Below, piece after piece: positions 26,001 through 33,241 of a DNA stretch of 34,738 nt (position 1 is its first letter; every line of letters starts with the position of its first letter). The translations under genes were made by a program, and so were the position numbers. The stretch is from Planctomycetota bacterium. Its GTDB lineage: Bacteria > Planctomycetota > UBA11346. The notes beneath the pieces are model-generated. The model had not been told where the DNA came from. It was given only the letters and a program-made list of their open reading frames with translations, and did not search any database. The DNA is taken from the NCBI GenBank assembly GCA_023150565.1, contig JAKLKR010000025.1, forward strand, positions 1 to 34,738, in the 5' to 3' direction.

Positions 26001-27308
26001 AACGGCTGGGACACCCGCCTGCGCACCCCCGCCGGCTGGCTGATCGTGGACGGCTACCGCCCGCGCTGGGGCGCCGGCGACGGCGGCGGCTTCCCCGGCA
26101 TGCTCTCCGGCTACGCCCCCGACGGCCGGCGGCGCTGGACCTACCCCTCGTGGTTCCAGGTGCACGGCTCGCACAAGGCGCCGTCGCCCCGGCCCGGCCA
26201 GCTGGCGGGCGACTGGTATTTCGGCGGCCAGGTGGACCTCGGCGGCGAGCTGGGCGAGGTGGTGCATGTGATGGGCAACCTCGGCCGCCACTACCTGTTC
26301 ACCGCTGACGGGCTGTTCATCGCCGGGCTGTTCAGGGACGGCCGCAGCGGGCCCGAGCTGCCGCGCACGGTGGCGCGCGGGCAGCGCATCGACGGCATGT
26401 CGAACGAGTCGGAGGGCTGGGCCGCCGGCTTCTTCCGCCATCCCGCCAGCGGGCGCGTCCACGTGGTGTCCTGCCCGGCCAAGTCGTCGGGGCCGGTGAT
26501 CAGCGAGGTGCTGGGCCTGGACGCGGTGCGCCGCCTGCCCGGCGGCACACTGACCGTCACCCCGGCCCAGGCCCAGCGCGCCAGCGAGCTGGCCGCCGCC
26601 ACCGTCGACGGCGCGTTGGCGCCGCTGCGCATCGCCGCCGCGGCCACCGCCCCGGCGATCGACGGCCGGCTCGACGACTGGCGCATGGAGCAGGGGGTCG
26701 GCATCCCGGTCGACGACCAGCGCGGGGCGCGGGTGGCGCTGCGGCGCGATGCCACCCACCTCTACCTGGCCTACGAGGTGCGCGACCCCAACCGCTTCGC
26801 CAATGGCGGCGATGATCCCCGGCTGCTGTTCAAGAGCGGGGCATCGGTCGACCTCATGCTCGGCACCGACCCCGCCGCCAGCCCGGGGCGCACCCAGCCG
26901 GTGGCCGGCGACCTGCGCCTGCTGCTGGCCGCGCCCGGCGGCAAGCCGGTGGCGGTGCTCTACCGCCCGGTGGCGCCGGGGGCCGGCGACGGCACCTCGT
27001 TCTCGAGCCCCAACTGCCGGGTCTCCTTTGACTCGGTGCGGGTGCTGGCGGAGGCGCGCCTGGCGTTGCAGCGCACCCCGGCCGGGGTGGTGATCGAGGC
27101 GGCGGTGCCGCTCGCCGCCCTGGGCTGGACGCCCAAGCCCGGCAGCGAGCTGCGCGGCGACGTGGGGGTGATCTACGGCGACGAGCAGGGTTCGCGCAAC
27201 CTCCAGCGCACCTACTGGTCGAACCGTTCCGCCGGCCTGGTCTCGGACGTGGGCGAGGAGTCGCGCCTGGTGCCGAACCAGTGGGGACGGGTGGTGGTGG
27301 AGAAGTGA
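23088..27308 (+). CDS. Giant lipoprotein with Asp-box propeller / FlgD-Ig / PQQ propeller / CBM9 (paralogue 3)
   Basis: A 1406-residue lipoprotein: the signal ends in a good lipobox LLLAGC with Cys19. Residues about 50-330 form a BNR/Asp-box propeller with six repeats of the S/T-x-D-x-G-x-T/S-W type (TADGGRTW, TVDGGQTW, SVDGGATW, SSDGGTTW, SDDGGRTF, SADAGRSW), similar to Ycf48-like and sialidase-like propellers; no sialidase active site is recognised. A FlgD-type Ig fold follows (about 345-423), then a PQQ/NHL propeller (about 435-1160) with a canonical EF-hand loop DANGDGLVQTAE near 900 and WTYPSWFQVHGSHKAP near 1017. The end (about 1191-1406, AIDGRLDDWRM) is CBM9-like. The start codon overlaps the previous stop, so expression is coupled to the unknown secreted protein. 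It is anchored to a membrane and probably faces outward. Confidence 0.82.
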   Translation: MNKPCTLIGIALALLLAGCESAPAQREAGPAPAATVAVVSEPVASGWLDQTPPNFGLMQDGVFLSPLVGVITGPKTWRTADGGRTWNEVCAQGFWSLSFVDSQVGFASGGGWGGPPGLVYKTVDGGQTWTQVFSGPLGLMAVAAGDREHVVAGSPWRSDSLWVSVDGGATWAERHGAGADIHGLLAVGAREFYALGLDGRLGHSSDGGTTWTRRCTFPGKRNHDGGLLRLEGGALLAAFSGGLQRSDDGGRTFTPMAGAPAGSRRLGHGPGGRLGLVAEGGIWESADAGRSWKQAYATSLTVNALSRAGDTWWAVGGKFGGYNFGQVSLLLRQGPPRTESDPGRIIPIACAIPAAGQATVVVEDAQGVRVRNLVAEEPVVPGTRTLWWDGRDDWGDPVPPGTYRWRGLFHPGLHVEYGFAFNTPADPPWNDGRGGGGWTSDHNLPQAVAARGGRVFLGCPAAENGNRVIAIDAASGRKLWHQTRRLALGNHYGGPATALAADDEHVYVALQTPEGGIGICRLGLADGVEVPFAALPDDKDKRVVDRVLLAKPAGAPAPLDWIATAQARAWDSGTAGGSLRGCAVDASRVYVSSYWDDAVLVADKRSGALLRTLRVPRPAGLACAGDGRLLAISGTTVVAVGVEDGALAPLATGLTAPMGLAVGADGTLLVSQRGAAMQVAAFDAAGRPLRRIGRDGGRAASGPYQSDGMLMPRGVAVDGAGRLWVAEEDFAPRRFSAWSADGRLERELIGGSTYAATGASVDPDQPERAIDTGTIFQLDWAAGSGRPVYSLPRQGTVPGALVGWPYPGDHGAPHGRARFLRVQGRQFLLREELPVTVYELVDGRWLARAAAGTLHDAFLGQIRHQGFDARILAVLPGHDPATWTWPIPRSLPDRAFLWCDANGDGLVQTAEVEAGDPGPASWKSLAPRFTDDLGLVLGAHLLPRAEWTACGAPRWRLADVRQAATPATVHPNGWDTRLRTPAGWLIVDGYRPRWGAGDGGGFPGMLSGYAPDGRRRWTYPSWFQVHGSHKAPSPRPGQLAGDWYFGGQVDLGGELGEVVHVMGNLGRHYLFTADGLFIAGLFRDGRSGPELPRTVARGQRIDGMSNESEGWAAGFFRHPASGRVHVVSCPAKSSGPVISEVLGLDAVRRLPGGTLTVTPAQAQRASELAAATVDGALAPLRIAAAATAPAIDGRLDDWRMEQGVGIPVDDQRGARVALRRDATHLYLAYEVRDPNRFANGGDDPRLLFKSGASVDLMLGTDPAASPGRTQPVAGDLRLLLAAPGGKPVAVLYRPVAPGAGDGTSFSSPNCRVSFDSVRVLAEARLALQRTPAGVVIEAAVPLAALGWTPKPGSELRGDVGVIYGDEQGSRNLQRTYWSNRSAGLVSDVGEESRLVPNQWGRVVVEK

Positions 27309-27320
27309 TCCTCAAGCCGG

Positions 27321-27456
27321 GGATTCGACCGCCACGACGCCACGACGCCACGGCCGGGTTTGGTTATGCACTGGCGTTCCTTTTCACCCAGGTGGTGAAG
27401 GAACGGATCGCTATGAGTCTTTTCCTCGTGGCGTCGTGGCGTCGTGGCGGTGATCC
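27321..27456. repeat. 136-bp palindromic element with 24-bp perfect arms
   Basis: The arms at 27329-27352 and 27427-27450 are exact reverse complements, made of tandem GTGGCGTC-type words; outside them GGAT (27321-27324) and ATCC (27453-27456) pair across a small bulge. Inside is a second hairpin (27376-27404, GTTCC to GGAAC). The element fills most of the gap between the third giant gene and the second esterase gene. It may end transcription, protect the 3' end of an mRNA, or be a mobile palindromic repeat. No T-run follows, so a classical terminator is not evident. Confidence 0.85.
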
Positions 27457-27475
27457 ATCTGTTCTTTCCAGGGTG

Positions 27476-29632
27476 ATGCGCTGGCCCTTGGCCTGCCTGC
27501 TGCTGGTCGCCGCCGCCTCCCGCGCGCAGGAGCTGCGGGTGGCGGAGGGGATGGTGTTCCGCGACCAGGCCGCGGTGCTGGAGTCCGCCGTCGCCGGGCC
27601 CTGGCGCTGGCGCCACCGCGTGCTCACCCGCGCCGGCTGGCAGGAGCTGCCCGCCGGCAGCGCGCCGGCCGCCGCCCGGGTCGAGGTCGCCACCGGGGTG
27701 GCCGGCATTCACGTGCTGGCCATCAGCGAGCCGGTGGCCGGCGAGCTGCGCCTGCTCGCCATCGAGCCGCCGCTGCCGCTCACCGCCGCGGCGCTGGCGC
27801 GCACCCTGCCGCGGCGGGGCGGGGCGCTGCTCGCCGGCGAGCCCTTCACCCTGCTGGCGCTGGGCGACTCGGTGACCCATACCGGCTGGTACGACCGCAT
27901 CCTCGCCCGCCTGCTGGAACGCGCGACCGGCAACCGGCGCATCACGGTGGTGAACCGCAGCTATCCCGGGCGCTCGGTCGACGCGTCGGTGCGCAATTTC
28001 ACCGCCGATACCGCGCGGCGTCCCGATCTCGCCTGCATCATGTACGGGCTCAACGACCAGGCCGCCTGGGCGCCGCTCGACGGCTACCGCGCCCAGGTCG
28101 GCTGGCTGGTGGACGAGCTGCGCGCGCGCTGCGGCGCCGACGTGGTGCTGCTGCAGCCGACCCCGGACCTGGCGCCGATCCAGCCGGGGGGCGGGGCGCC
28201 GCCCGCCCAGGCCCTGCGCGCCCTGCCCTTCGCCGCCGCCCTGCGCCCGCTGGCGGCGGAGTGGGGGGTGGCGTTGGCGGACACCTTCGCCGCCCTGTGG
28301 CAGGCGCACGGCGACGACCTGCCCGCCGCCCTCGCCAGCCTGCGGCCGTGCTATCCGCGCTCCTACGACCGCCAGCTCACCAGCCTGGTCGAGGACAATG
28401 GCCGCGGCGACCACCTCCATCCCAACGCCGTCGGCCATCACGCCCTGGCCCAGGCGGTGCTGGCGGCCCTGGCCGGGGTGGCCGAGGCCGAGGCGCTGGA
28501 CCTGGACGCCACCAGCGCCTGGAGCGCCCAGGGCCTGGTCACCACCCTGCGCCTGCGCAATGCCGGCGACCGCCGCCGGCGCGGGCGGCTGGAGGTCCAT
28601 GCCCCCACCGCGGCGGTGGTGGCGGCCACCGGCGACCTCGCCTACGATCTGGCCCCGGGCGCGGCCAGCACGGTCGCGGTGGCCTGGCCGCAGGTGCGCG
28701 CAGCCGACGACCTGTTCCGGCATCCGTACGACCGCTATGTGGCGGCCGAGGCGCCGCTGCTGGCGGTGCTCGACTTCCGCGACGGCGGCTGCCGGGCGCG
28801 GGCGGTCACCGGTGCCATCACGCCAGCGGGCGGATTCGCGCGCGGCCGGCAGCTGTGCGCCGAACCATCGGTTCGGGTGCGTCTGGACACGCCGCAGGGG
28901 CCGCAGGCGGTGACCGCGACCTGGCCTGCCACCAGCGCGGTCGGTCGTCAGCCCCTGGTGGCCGCGGTGGTGGACGGCGGCCGTCGCGCCCCGGTGGCGG
29001 CCGAGCTGGCGTGGGTGCGCCTGGCGGCGGCGCGCAGCGGCGAGGCGGTGATCGACGGCGATCTGGGCGAATGGCAGGACGATGCCTGGGCGCCGCTGGG
29101 CGAGCCCTGCCAGGCGCGCTGGCTGACCGGACCCGAGGACCGCCGCGCCGATCCCGGCGAGTTCCGGCTGGAGTGGGCGGTGCGCGCCGGGCGCGAGGCC
29201 ATCCATCTCGCCCTGCGCATCCACGGTGATCCCCGCCAGGACCGCTTCACCGTCTTCTGCGACCAGCGCCCCGCCGACCTGCTCGGCACGCCCGGCCCCT
29301 ACTGGTGGATCGCCGGGCGCTGGGCGGCGGGCGGCGCCATCGCCCTGCAGCGCGGCGAGACCTCGCCCCCCGGGCCGCTGGCGGCGGGACGGTGGCAGGC
29401 GGTGGCGGACGGGGTCGCGGCCGAGTTCGCCATCCCCTACGCGGCGCTGGCCGCCAGCAGCTGGCCTGCCGGTGGCGATCTCGGCTTCTCGTTCTGGTGG
29501 ACCCACCAGGGCGCGGGCGGCACCACCCAGTTGTTATGGAGCGATGACGGCCATCCCTGGAGCCCGCGCGGTTATGGCGTGGTGCGCCGCGACCCCGTCG
29601 GCCCGCTGCCGTGGCTGGTGCGGGTGCGGTAG
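27476..29632 (+). CDS. Secreted SGNH/GDSL esterase with C-terminal CBM9-like domain
   Basis: A 718-residue exported protein. A signal peptide (MRWPLACLLLVAAASRA) is followed by a beta-rich N-terminal domain (about 20-120), an SGNH hydrolase domain (about 125-335), a linker with Ig-like stretches, and a CBM9-like C-terminal domain from about 520 (VIDGDLGEWQDDAW). Catalytic blocks are complete: LALGDSVTHTG with Ser132, VNRSYPGRSV, YGLNDQ, and DHLHPNAVGHH with Asp312 and His315. It is not a close copy of the esterase at 18600-20234: the hydrolase domain sits internally and the accessory domains differ. The ATG at 27476 directly precedes the signal peptide; only a weak AGGG is seen before it. The 136-bp palindrome lies just upstream, so it may be a separate transcription unit. 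Deacylation of a glycan is the likely activity. Confidence 0.85.
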   Translation: MRWPLACLLLVAAASRAQELRVAEGMVFRDQAAVLESAVAGPWRWRHRVLTRAGWQELPAGSAPAAARVEVATGVAGIHVLAISEPVAGELRLLAIEPPLPLTAAALARTLPRRGGALLAGEPFTLLALGDSVTHTGWYDRILARLLERATGNRRITVVNRSYPGRSVDASVRNFTADTARRPDLACIMYGLNDQAAWAPLDGYRAQVGWLVDELRARCGADVVLLQPTPDLAPIQPGGGAPPAQALRALPFAAALRPLAAEWGVALADTFAALWQAHGDDLPAALASLRPCYPRSYDRQLTSLVEDNGRGDHLHPNAVGHHALAQAVLAALAGVAEAEALDLDATSAWSAQGLVTTLRLRNAGDRRRRGRLEVHAPTAAVVAATGDLAYDLAPGAASTVAVAWPQVRAADDLFRHPYDRYVAAEAPLLAVLDFRDGGCRARAVTGAITPAGGFARGRQLCAEPSVRVRLDTPQGPQAVTATWPATSAVGRQPLVAAVVDGGRRAPVAAELAWVRLAAARSGEAVIDGDLGEWQDDAWAPLGEPCQARWLTGPEDRRADPGEFRLEWAVRAGREAIHLALRIHGDPRQDRFTVFCDQRPADLLGTPGPYWWIAGRWAAGGAIALQRGETSPPGPLAAGRWQAVADGVAAEFAIPYAALAASSWPAGGDLGFSFWWTHQGAGGTTQLLWSDDGHPWSPRGYGVVRRDPVGPLPWLVRVR

Positions 29633-29648
29633 ACCCGCCAACCGTTAT

Positions 29649-29684
29649 GATTCAATAATACAAGTTGATAATAGATTGATTTCG
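29649..29684 (+). promoter_or_regulatory. Conserved AT-rich regulatory box, copy 2
   Basis: CAATAATACA at 29653-29662, 6 bp, then TAATAGATTGAT at 29669-29680. It matches copies at 7578-7606 and 33139-33166. It lies about 114 bp before the first pseudopilin ATG. A TTGATA (29665-29670) followed after 16 bp by TAGGCT could also be read as a promoter; the same pair occurs at copy 3. Confidence 0.65.
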
Positions 29685-29755
29685 GATAGGCTTCGCGCAG
29701 CAGGGCCGGTGGCCCAGGGGGTGGGGGATGGCCACGACGCAGTTCCTCGCGGACC

Positions 29756-29796
29756 GGTTTGCGCCGAGCGGGAAAATTAGGTATGCTCACTCCATG
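29756..29796 (+). promoter_or_regulatory. Promoter-like block giving a leaderless pseudopilin mRNA (first copy)
   Basis: GGTTTGCGC (29756-29764), 17 bp, TATGCT (29782-29787), 6 bp, ATG (29794). The identical layout occurs before the second pseudopilin. With a -10 at TATGCT, transcription would begin at or beside the A of the ATG. No Shine-Dalgarno precedes the ATG, in agreement with a leaderless start. Confidence 0.5.
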
Positions 29797-30579
29797 CGTC
29801 CGTGCTCGGCATTTTCCCTGATCGAGCTGCTGGTGGTGATCAGCATTATCGCCATCCTGGCGAGCATGCTGCTGCCGGCGGTGGGCACGGTGCGCGAGCG
29901 CGCCACCCGGCTGGGCTGCGCCAGCAACCTGCAAGGCGTCGCCCTGGCGGCCACCGCCTACTCACAGGACAACCGCGGCCTGTTCCCGCCCGCCTATGCC
30001 AATCCCAATGCCTGGCTGTCGATCCGCCTGGCGACGCCGGCCTACGCCGCGCACGGCCTCGGCTTCCTCAGCGCGGGCGGCTTCCTGGATTCCGCGGCGA
30101 TCCTCGTCTGCCCGGGCTTTCCCCTGCGCAGCGCCTGGGGCACATACCCATCGCGCACCGCCTGCGGCGAATCGGTGTCGGGCTACCGCTACAACGGCAA
30201 TCCCCGGGACCTCCCGCTGACCAACCCCAGCAACTGGTGGGCACAGCAGGACCCGGACTACAGCCGGCCGTCGACCTACACCGGCATGCTCAACGGCTGG
30301 ACCTGGGGGCCGCGGCGGCTGTCGCATGCCGTCACCGTCGATCGGGTGGTGCTGGCTTTCGATGCGATGACCGATTCGCCCAACACCAGCGGCCGCGTGC
30401 TGCATCCCCATCCCGCCAACAGCCTGATGCGCCCGGTGACCGCGGTGGCGCTCGAACCGGGCGGCAATGCGGTGTTCGTCGATGGCCACGTCGCCTGGCT
30501 GGCCGGCGCCAAGTGGGGGCGCCAGTCCGGGTCGATGGGCACCTTCGGGGATTATTACAGCCCTCAGTCCGGGTTCTGA
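29794..30579 (+). CDS. Pseudopilin-like H-X9-DG protein (first copy)
   Basis: A 261-residue protein with a type IV prepilin leader: MRPCSA, then [20 protein letters not shown], the hydrophobic helix with Glu at position 5 after the expected prepilin-peptidase cut. The C-terminal part contains a His-rich segment and [14 protein letters not shown], the signature of the prepilin-type processing-associated H-X9-DG proteins abundant in PVC bacteria. Such proteins are processed by a PilD-type peptidase and inserted in or secreted across the envelope; individual roles are unknown. The chosen start gives a normal short leader; an in-frame ATG at 29728 would add 22 residues. The next gene starts 13 bp after the stop. 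It is paralogous to the product of 33280-34068. Confidence 0.88.
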   Translation: MRPCSAFSLIELLVVISIIAILASMLLPAVGTVRERATRLGCASNLQGVALAATAYSQDNRGLFPPAYANPNAWLSIRLATPAYAAHGLGFLSAGGFLDSAAILVCPGFPLRSAWGTYPSRTACGESVSGYRYNGNPRDLPLTNPSNWWAQQDPDYSRPSTYTGMLNGWTWGPRRLSHAVTVDRVVLAFDAMTDSPNTSGRVLHPHPANSLMRPVTAVALEPGGNAVFVDGHVAWLAGAKWGRQSGSMGTFGDYYSPQSGF

Positions 30580-30592
30580 ACCGGGTCGCCCC

Positions 30593-31177
30593 ATGGCCAA
30601 GCCGTCACGCCCCTCCCGCACCGCGCCCGGCGGCCGATCCTGGCACCGGCATCCCGTGGTGGTGGTCGGCGTCATCGTCCTGCTGGTCGGCGTCTCGTTG
30701 TGGCTCAACTGGCCGCGCCCGCCGCGGGTGGACCTGCCCCGGCTCGACGCCCAGGCCTTGGCCTCCCTCGGCGGCGAGCGCGAGGACCGCCACCAGCTGC
30801 TGGTGCACCTGTCGGCGCAGCTGTACCGCGACGGCCGGCTGATGCCCTGGACCGCGCTGCCCGAGGTCTCGCGGCCGCTGTGGACCACCCTGAACTTCGA
30901 ACTCGACCTCGATGCCGGCTCGGTCGTCCTGCAGGGGCCGCCGCGGGAAGGCGCACCGACCGTCATGGAGGCGGCCGACGGCTACCAGACCCTGGGCGCG
31001 CCGGCGCTGGCGACCCTGCTGCGCGATCTGGTGCCGCAATTCGCTGATGCCGCCAAGCCGGGGGCGGCGGCCAAGCGCAGCGAGTTCGACCGGCGCTACC
31101 AGGAACTGCTGCCCCAGGCGCAGCAGGCCCGCCTGGCCTATATCCGCGCCCATGCCGATGAGATCGCCGGCCGCTGA
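30593..31177 (+). CDS. Single-pass membrane protein partnered with the pseudopilin (first copy)
   Basis: A 194-residue protein. A basic N-terminus (MAKPSRPSRTAPGGRSWHR) precedes one membrane helix (VVVVGVIVLLVGVSLWL, about 20-38), then NWPRPP and a soluble domain of about 150 residues. The soluble part shares long stretches with the product of 34081-34638: LPRLDAQAL, DRHQLLVHLSA, RPLWTTLN, AADGYQTLGAPALATLLRDLVP and AYIRAHADEIA. The ADGYxxLGAxALAxxLRD part faintly recalls the DUF4375/DMP19 family, but the NGGF motif is missing and I do not rely on it. It begins 13 bp after the pseudopilin stop with no Shine-Dalgarno, so translation is probably coupled. Function unknown; a dedicated partner of the pseudopilin is inferred. 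Confidence 0.75.
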   Translation: MAKPSRPSRTAPGGRSWHRHPVVVVGVIVLLVGVSLWLNWPRPPRVDLPRLDAQALASLGGEREDRHQLLVHLSAQLYRDGRLMPWTALPEVSRPLWTTLNFELDLDAGSVVLQGPPREGAPTVMEAADGYQTLGAPALATLLRDLVPQFADAAKPGAAAKRSEFDRRYQELLPQAQQARLAYIRAHADEIAGR

Positions 31178-31185
31178 CCCATCCC

Positions 31186-33144
31186 ATGCCGCGCACCCCG
31201 CTCGACCGCGTCCCCTGGACCCTGACCGGCTGGCAGCCGTACAACTGGGAGCGTTCCCCGGCCACCGAGACCGGTCTGCCCGGCCAGGCCGAGATCGGGC
31301 CGCTGCCCCTGCCGGTGCCGGGTTCGGTGCAGCAGGCCCTGCTCGCCGCCGGGCTCATCCCCGACTGGCGCGACGGCCTGCAGGCGCGCGGCTGCGAGTG
31401 GATCGAGAACCGGCATTGGGTGGCGGAGACGGTCATCCCGGCCGCGGCCCTCGCCGGCCCCGGTCCCCACCGCCTGCTGCTGCACGGGGTCGATGGCGCG
31501 GCGGCGGTGATGGCCGGCCCGCGGGTGGTGGCGCAGGTCGCCAACACCTTCGTGCCGCATCTGATCGGGATCGAGGCCCCCGCCGGCCAGCCGCTGCCGG
31601 TGCGGGTCGTCTTCACCGACCAGCCGCGCGCCCTCGGCCAGGTGCAGCGCACCAGCCGCATCCGCGACTGGCGTTCGCGCTACCCCTACGTCTGGGACTG
31701 GTCTCCACGGCTGGTGCAGGTGGGGCTGTGGGAGGGGGTGGAGCTGCTCAGCGGCGCCTGCCTGCACCGCCTGTGCGCCACCACCGCCTGCGATGAGCAG
31801 GGCCTGGGCGCGCTCGAGCTGCGCTGGGACGCGGCCGCCGCCGCTCCCGGCGCCACCGTGCGCGTCAGCCTGAGCGCCGCCGATGGCAGCGTCCTCGCCA
31901 CCGGCTCCGCCCCGGCCGCGGCCGGGATCCTGCGCCTGGAGCGCCTGGCGGTCGAGCGCTGGTGGCCCAACGGGCAGGGCCCCCAGCCGCTCTACCAGCT
32001 CGACACCGTGCTGTGCGCCGGCGCCGGCGCGCCGCTCGACCACGACCGCCGCCCACTCGGCTTCCGCACCGTGGTCTGGTCGCCCTGCCGCGGCGCCCCC
32101 GCCGGGGCGCGCGACTGGGTGTGCACCGTCAATGGCCGCCCGGTCTTCCTCCAGGGCGCCAACTGGGTGCCGCTGCGCACCTGCTTCGCCGATGTCACCG
32201 AGGGCGAATACCGGGAACGCCTGGCCACCTACCGCGACCTGGGTTTCAACCTGCTGCGGGTGTGGGGCGGCAGCGTGCTCGAGCGCGAGGTGTTCTACCG
32301 CCTGTGCGATGAATTCGGCCTGATGGTGTGGCAGGAGTTCCCGCTGTCCTCCTCGGGCATCGACAACCATCCGCCCGACGACCCCGGGCTGGTGGCGGAC
32401 ATGGCCGCCATCGCCGGGCACTACATCTCCGCCCGCCAGCACCATCCGGCGCTGATCCTGTGGTGCGGCGGCAACGAGCTGCAGCGCGCCCCCGATGGCG
32501 GTCCCGGCATCGGCCGGCCCTGCGACGAGCGCGAGCCGATGCTGGCGGCGCAGGCGGCCGTCTGCGCACGCCTCGACCCTGGGCGCCGCTACGTCCCTAC
32601 TTCGGCCAGCGGCCCGCGCTTCATGGCCGAGGCCGGCGAGTTCGCCCAGGGCCTGCACCACGACGTGCATGGCCCGTGGGGCTGGAGCGGCGATCTGGCG
32701 GGATGGCAGGCCTATTGGGCGGCCGATGACGCCCTGCTGCGCAGCGAGGTCGGCTTCGCCGGGGCCCAGGGTGCCGACCTCACCCGCCGCCATGGCGGGG
32801 CGTTGGCCTGGCCGGCCAGCCGCGACAATCCCTATTGGCAGGTCAATGCCGGCTGGTGGATCCAGTGGGAGGAGTTCCAGCGCGAGCAGCCCGGGCCGGC
32901 CGACCTCGATCGCTTCGTGGCCTGGAGCCAGGCCCGCCAGGCTGCCTTCCTGGCGGTGGCGGCCGCGGCCAGCAAGCGGCGCTTCCCGGCCTGCGCCGGG
33001 TTCATCGTGTGGATGGGCCACGACTGCTTCCCCTGCCCGGCCAACACCGCGGTGATCGATGTGCTCGGGCGCCCCAAGCCGGCCGCCGAGGCCCTGGCCA
33101 GGGTGTTCCGGGCGTCTGCCAGAGCCGACCAATCAATCCAGTAA
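31186..33144 (+). CDS. GH2-family beta-mannosidase-like glycosidase
   Basis: A 652-residue glycoside hydrolase family 2 protein without signal peptide, so probably cytoplasmic. An N-terminal jelly roll (GPLPLPVPGSVQQALLAAG, WVAETVIP, HRLLLHGVDGAAAV) is followed by an Ig-like domain and a TIM barrel (GFNLLRVWGGSVLE onward). Acid/base Glu431 lies in LWCGGNELQ; nucleophile Glu521 lies in LLRSEVGF, as in exo-beta-mannosidases. The protein lacks the C-terminal Ig domains common in longer family members (about 800 aa). The start is 8 bp after the membrane-protein stop, and no Shine-Dalgarno is visible. It lies between the two pseudopilin modules. Its last codons (DQSIQ and stop) overlap box copy 3. 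Other GH2 beta-glycosidase activities cannot be excluded. Confidence 0.88.
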   Translation: MPRTPLDRVPWTLTGWQPYNWERSPATETGLPGQAEIGPLPLPVPGSVQQALLAAGLIPDWRDGLQARGCEWIENRHWVAETVIPAAALAGPGPHRLLLHGVDGAAAVMAGPRVVAQVANTFVPHLIGIEAPAGQPLPVRVVFTDQPRALGQVQRTSRIRDWRSRYPYVWDWSPRLVQVGLWEGVELLSGACLHRLCATTACDEQGLGALELRWDAAAAAPGATVRVSLSAADGSVLATGSAPAAAGILRLERLAVERWWPNGQGPQPLYQLDTVLCAGAGAPLDHDRRPLGFRTVVWSPCRGAPAGARDWVCTVNGRPVFLQGANWVPLRTCFADVTEGEYRERLATYRDLGFNLLRVWGGSVLEREVFYRLCDEFGLMVWQEFPLSSSGIDNHPPDDPGLVADMAAIAGHYISARQHHPALILWCGGNELQRAPDGGPGIGRPCDEREPMLAAQAAVCARLDPGRRYVPTSASGPRFMAEAGEFAQGLHHDVHGPWGWSGDLAGWQAYWAADDALLRSEVGFAGAQGADLTRRHGGALAWPASRDNPYWQVNAGWWIQWEEFQREQPGPADLDRFVAWSQARQAAFLAVAAAASKRRFPACAGFIVWMGHDCFPCPANTAVIDVLGRPKPAAEALARVFRASARADQSIQ

Positions 33145-33170
33145 AACAATTGAATAATGAATTGATTGGA
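33131..33170 (+). promoter_or_regulatory. Conserved AT-rich regulatory box, copy 3
   Basis: CAGTAAAACA at 33139-33148, 6 bp, then TAATGAATTGAT at 33155-33166, matching the copies at 7578-7606 and 29653-29680. Here the box is also framed by a perfect 9-bp inverted repeat, CCAATCAAT (33129-33137) and ATTGATTGG (33161-33169), as expected for a dimeric repressor or activator. The left part overlaps the end of the GH2 gene. The second pseudopilin ATG lies about 110 bp downstream. Confidence 0.7.
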
Positions 33171-33241
33171 CTAGGCTATGCCCACCGAGGTCACTACCCG
33201 GTGGGAGCGCCCGATGGCTTCGTCCTCCATCCGCCGGGTCC

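Noticed and set aside
22977..26759. A minus-strand open frame of 1260 codons opposite the third giant gene
   Set aside because: Low-complexity composition and no recognisable motif; the plus-strand protein carries a lipobox, Asp boxes and an EF-hand.
29728..29793. N-terminal extension of the first pseudopilin (and the like at 33214-33279)
   Set aside because: Prepilin leaders are short and the extra residues are not conserved between the copies; kept only as an alternative start.
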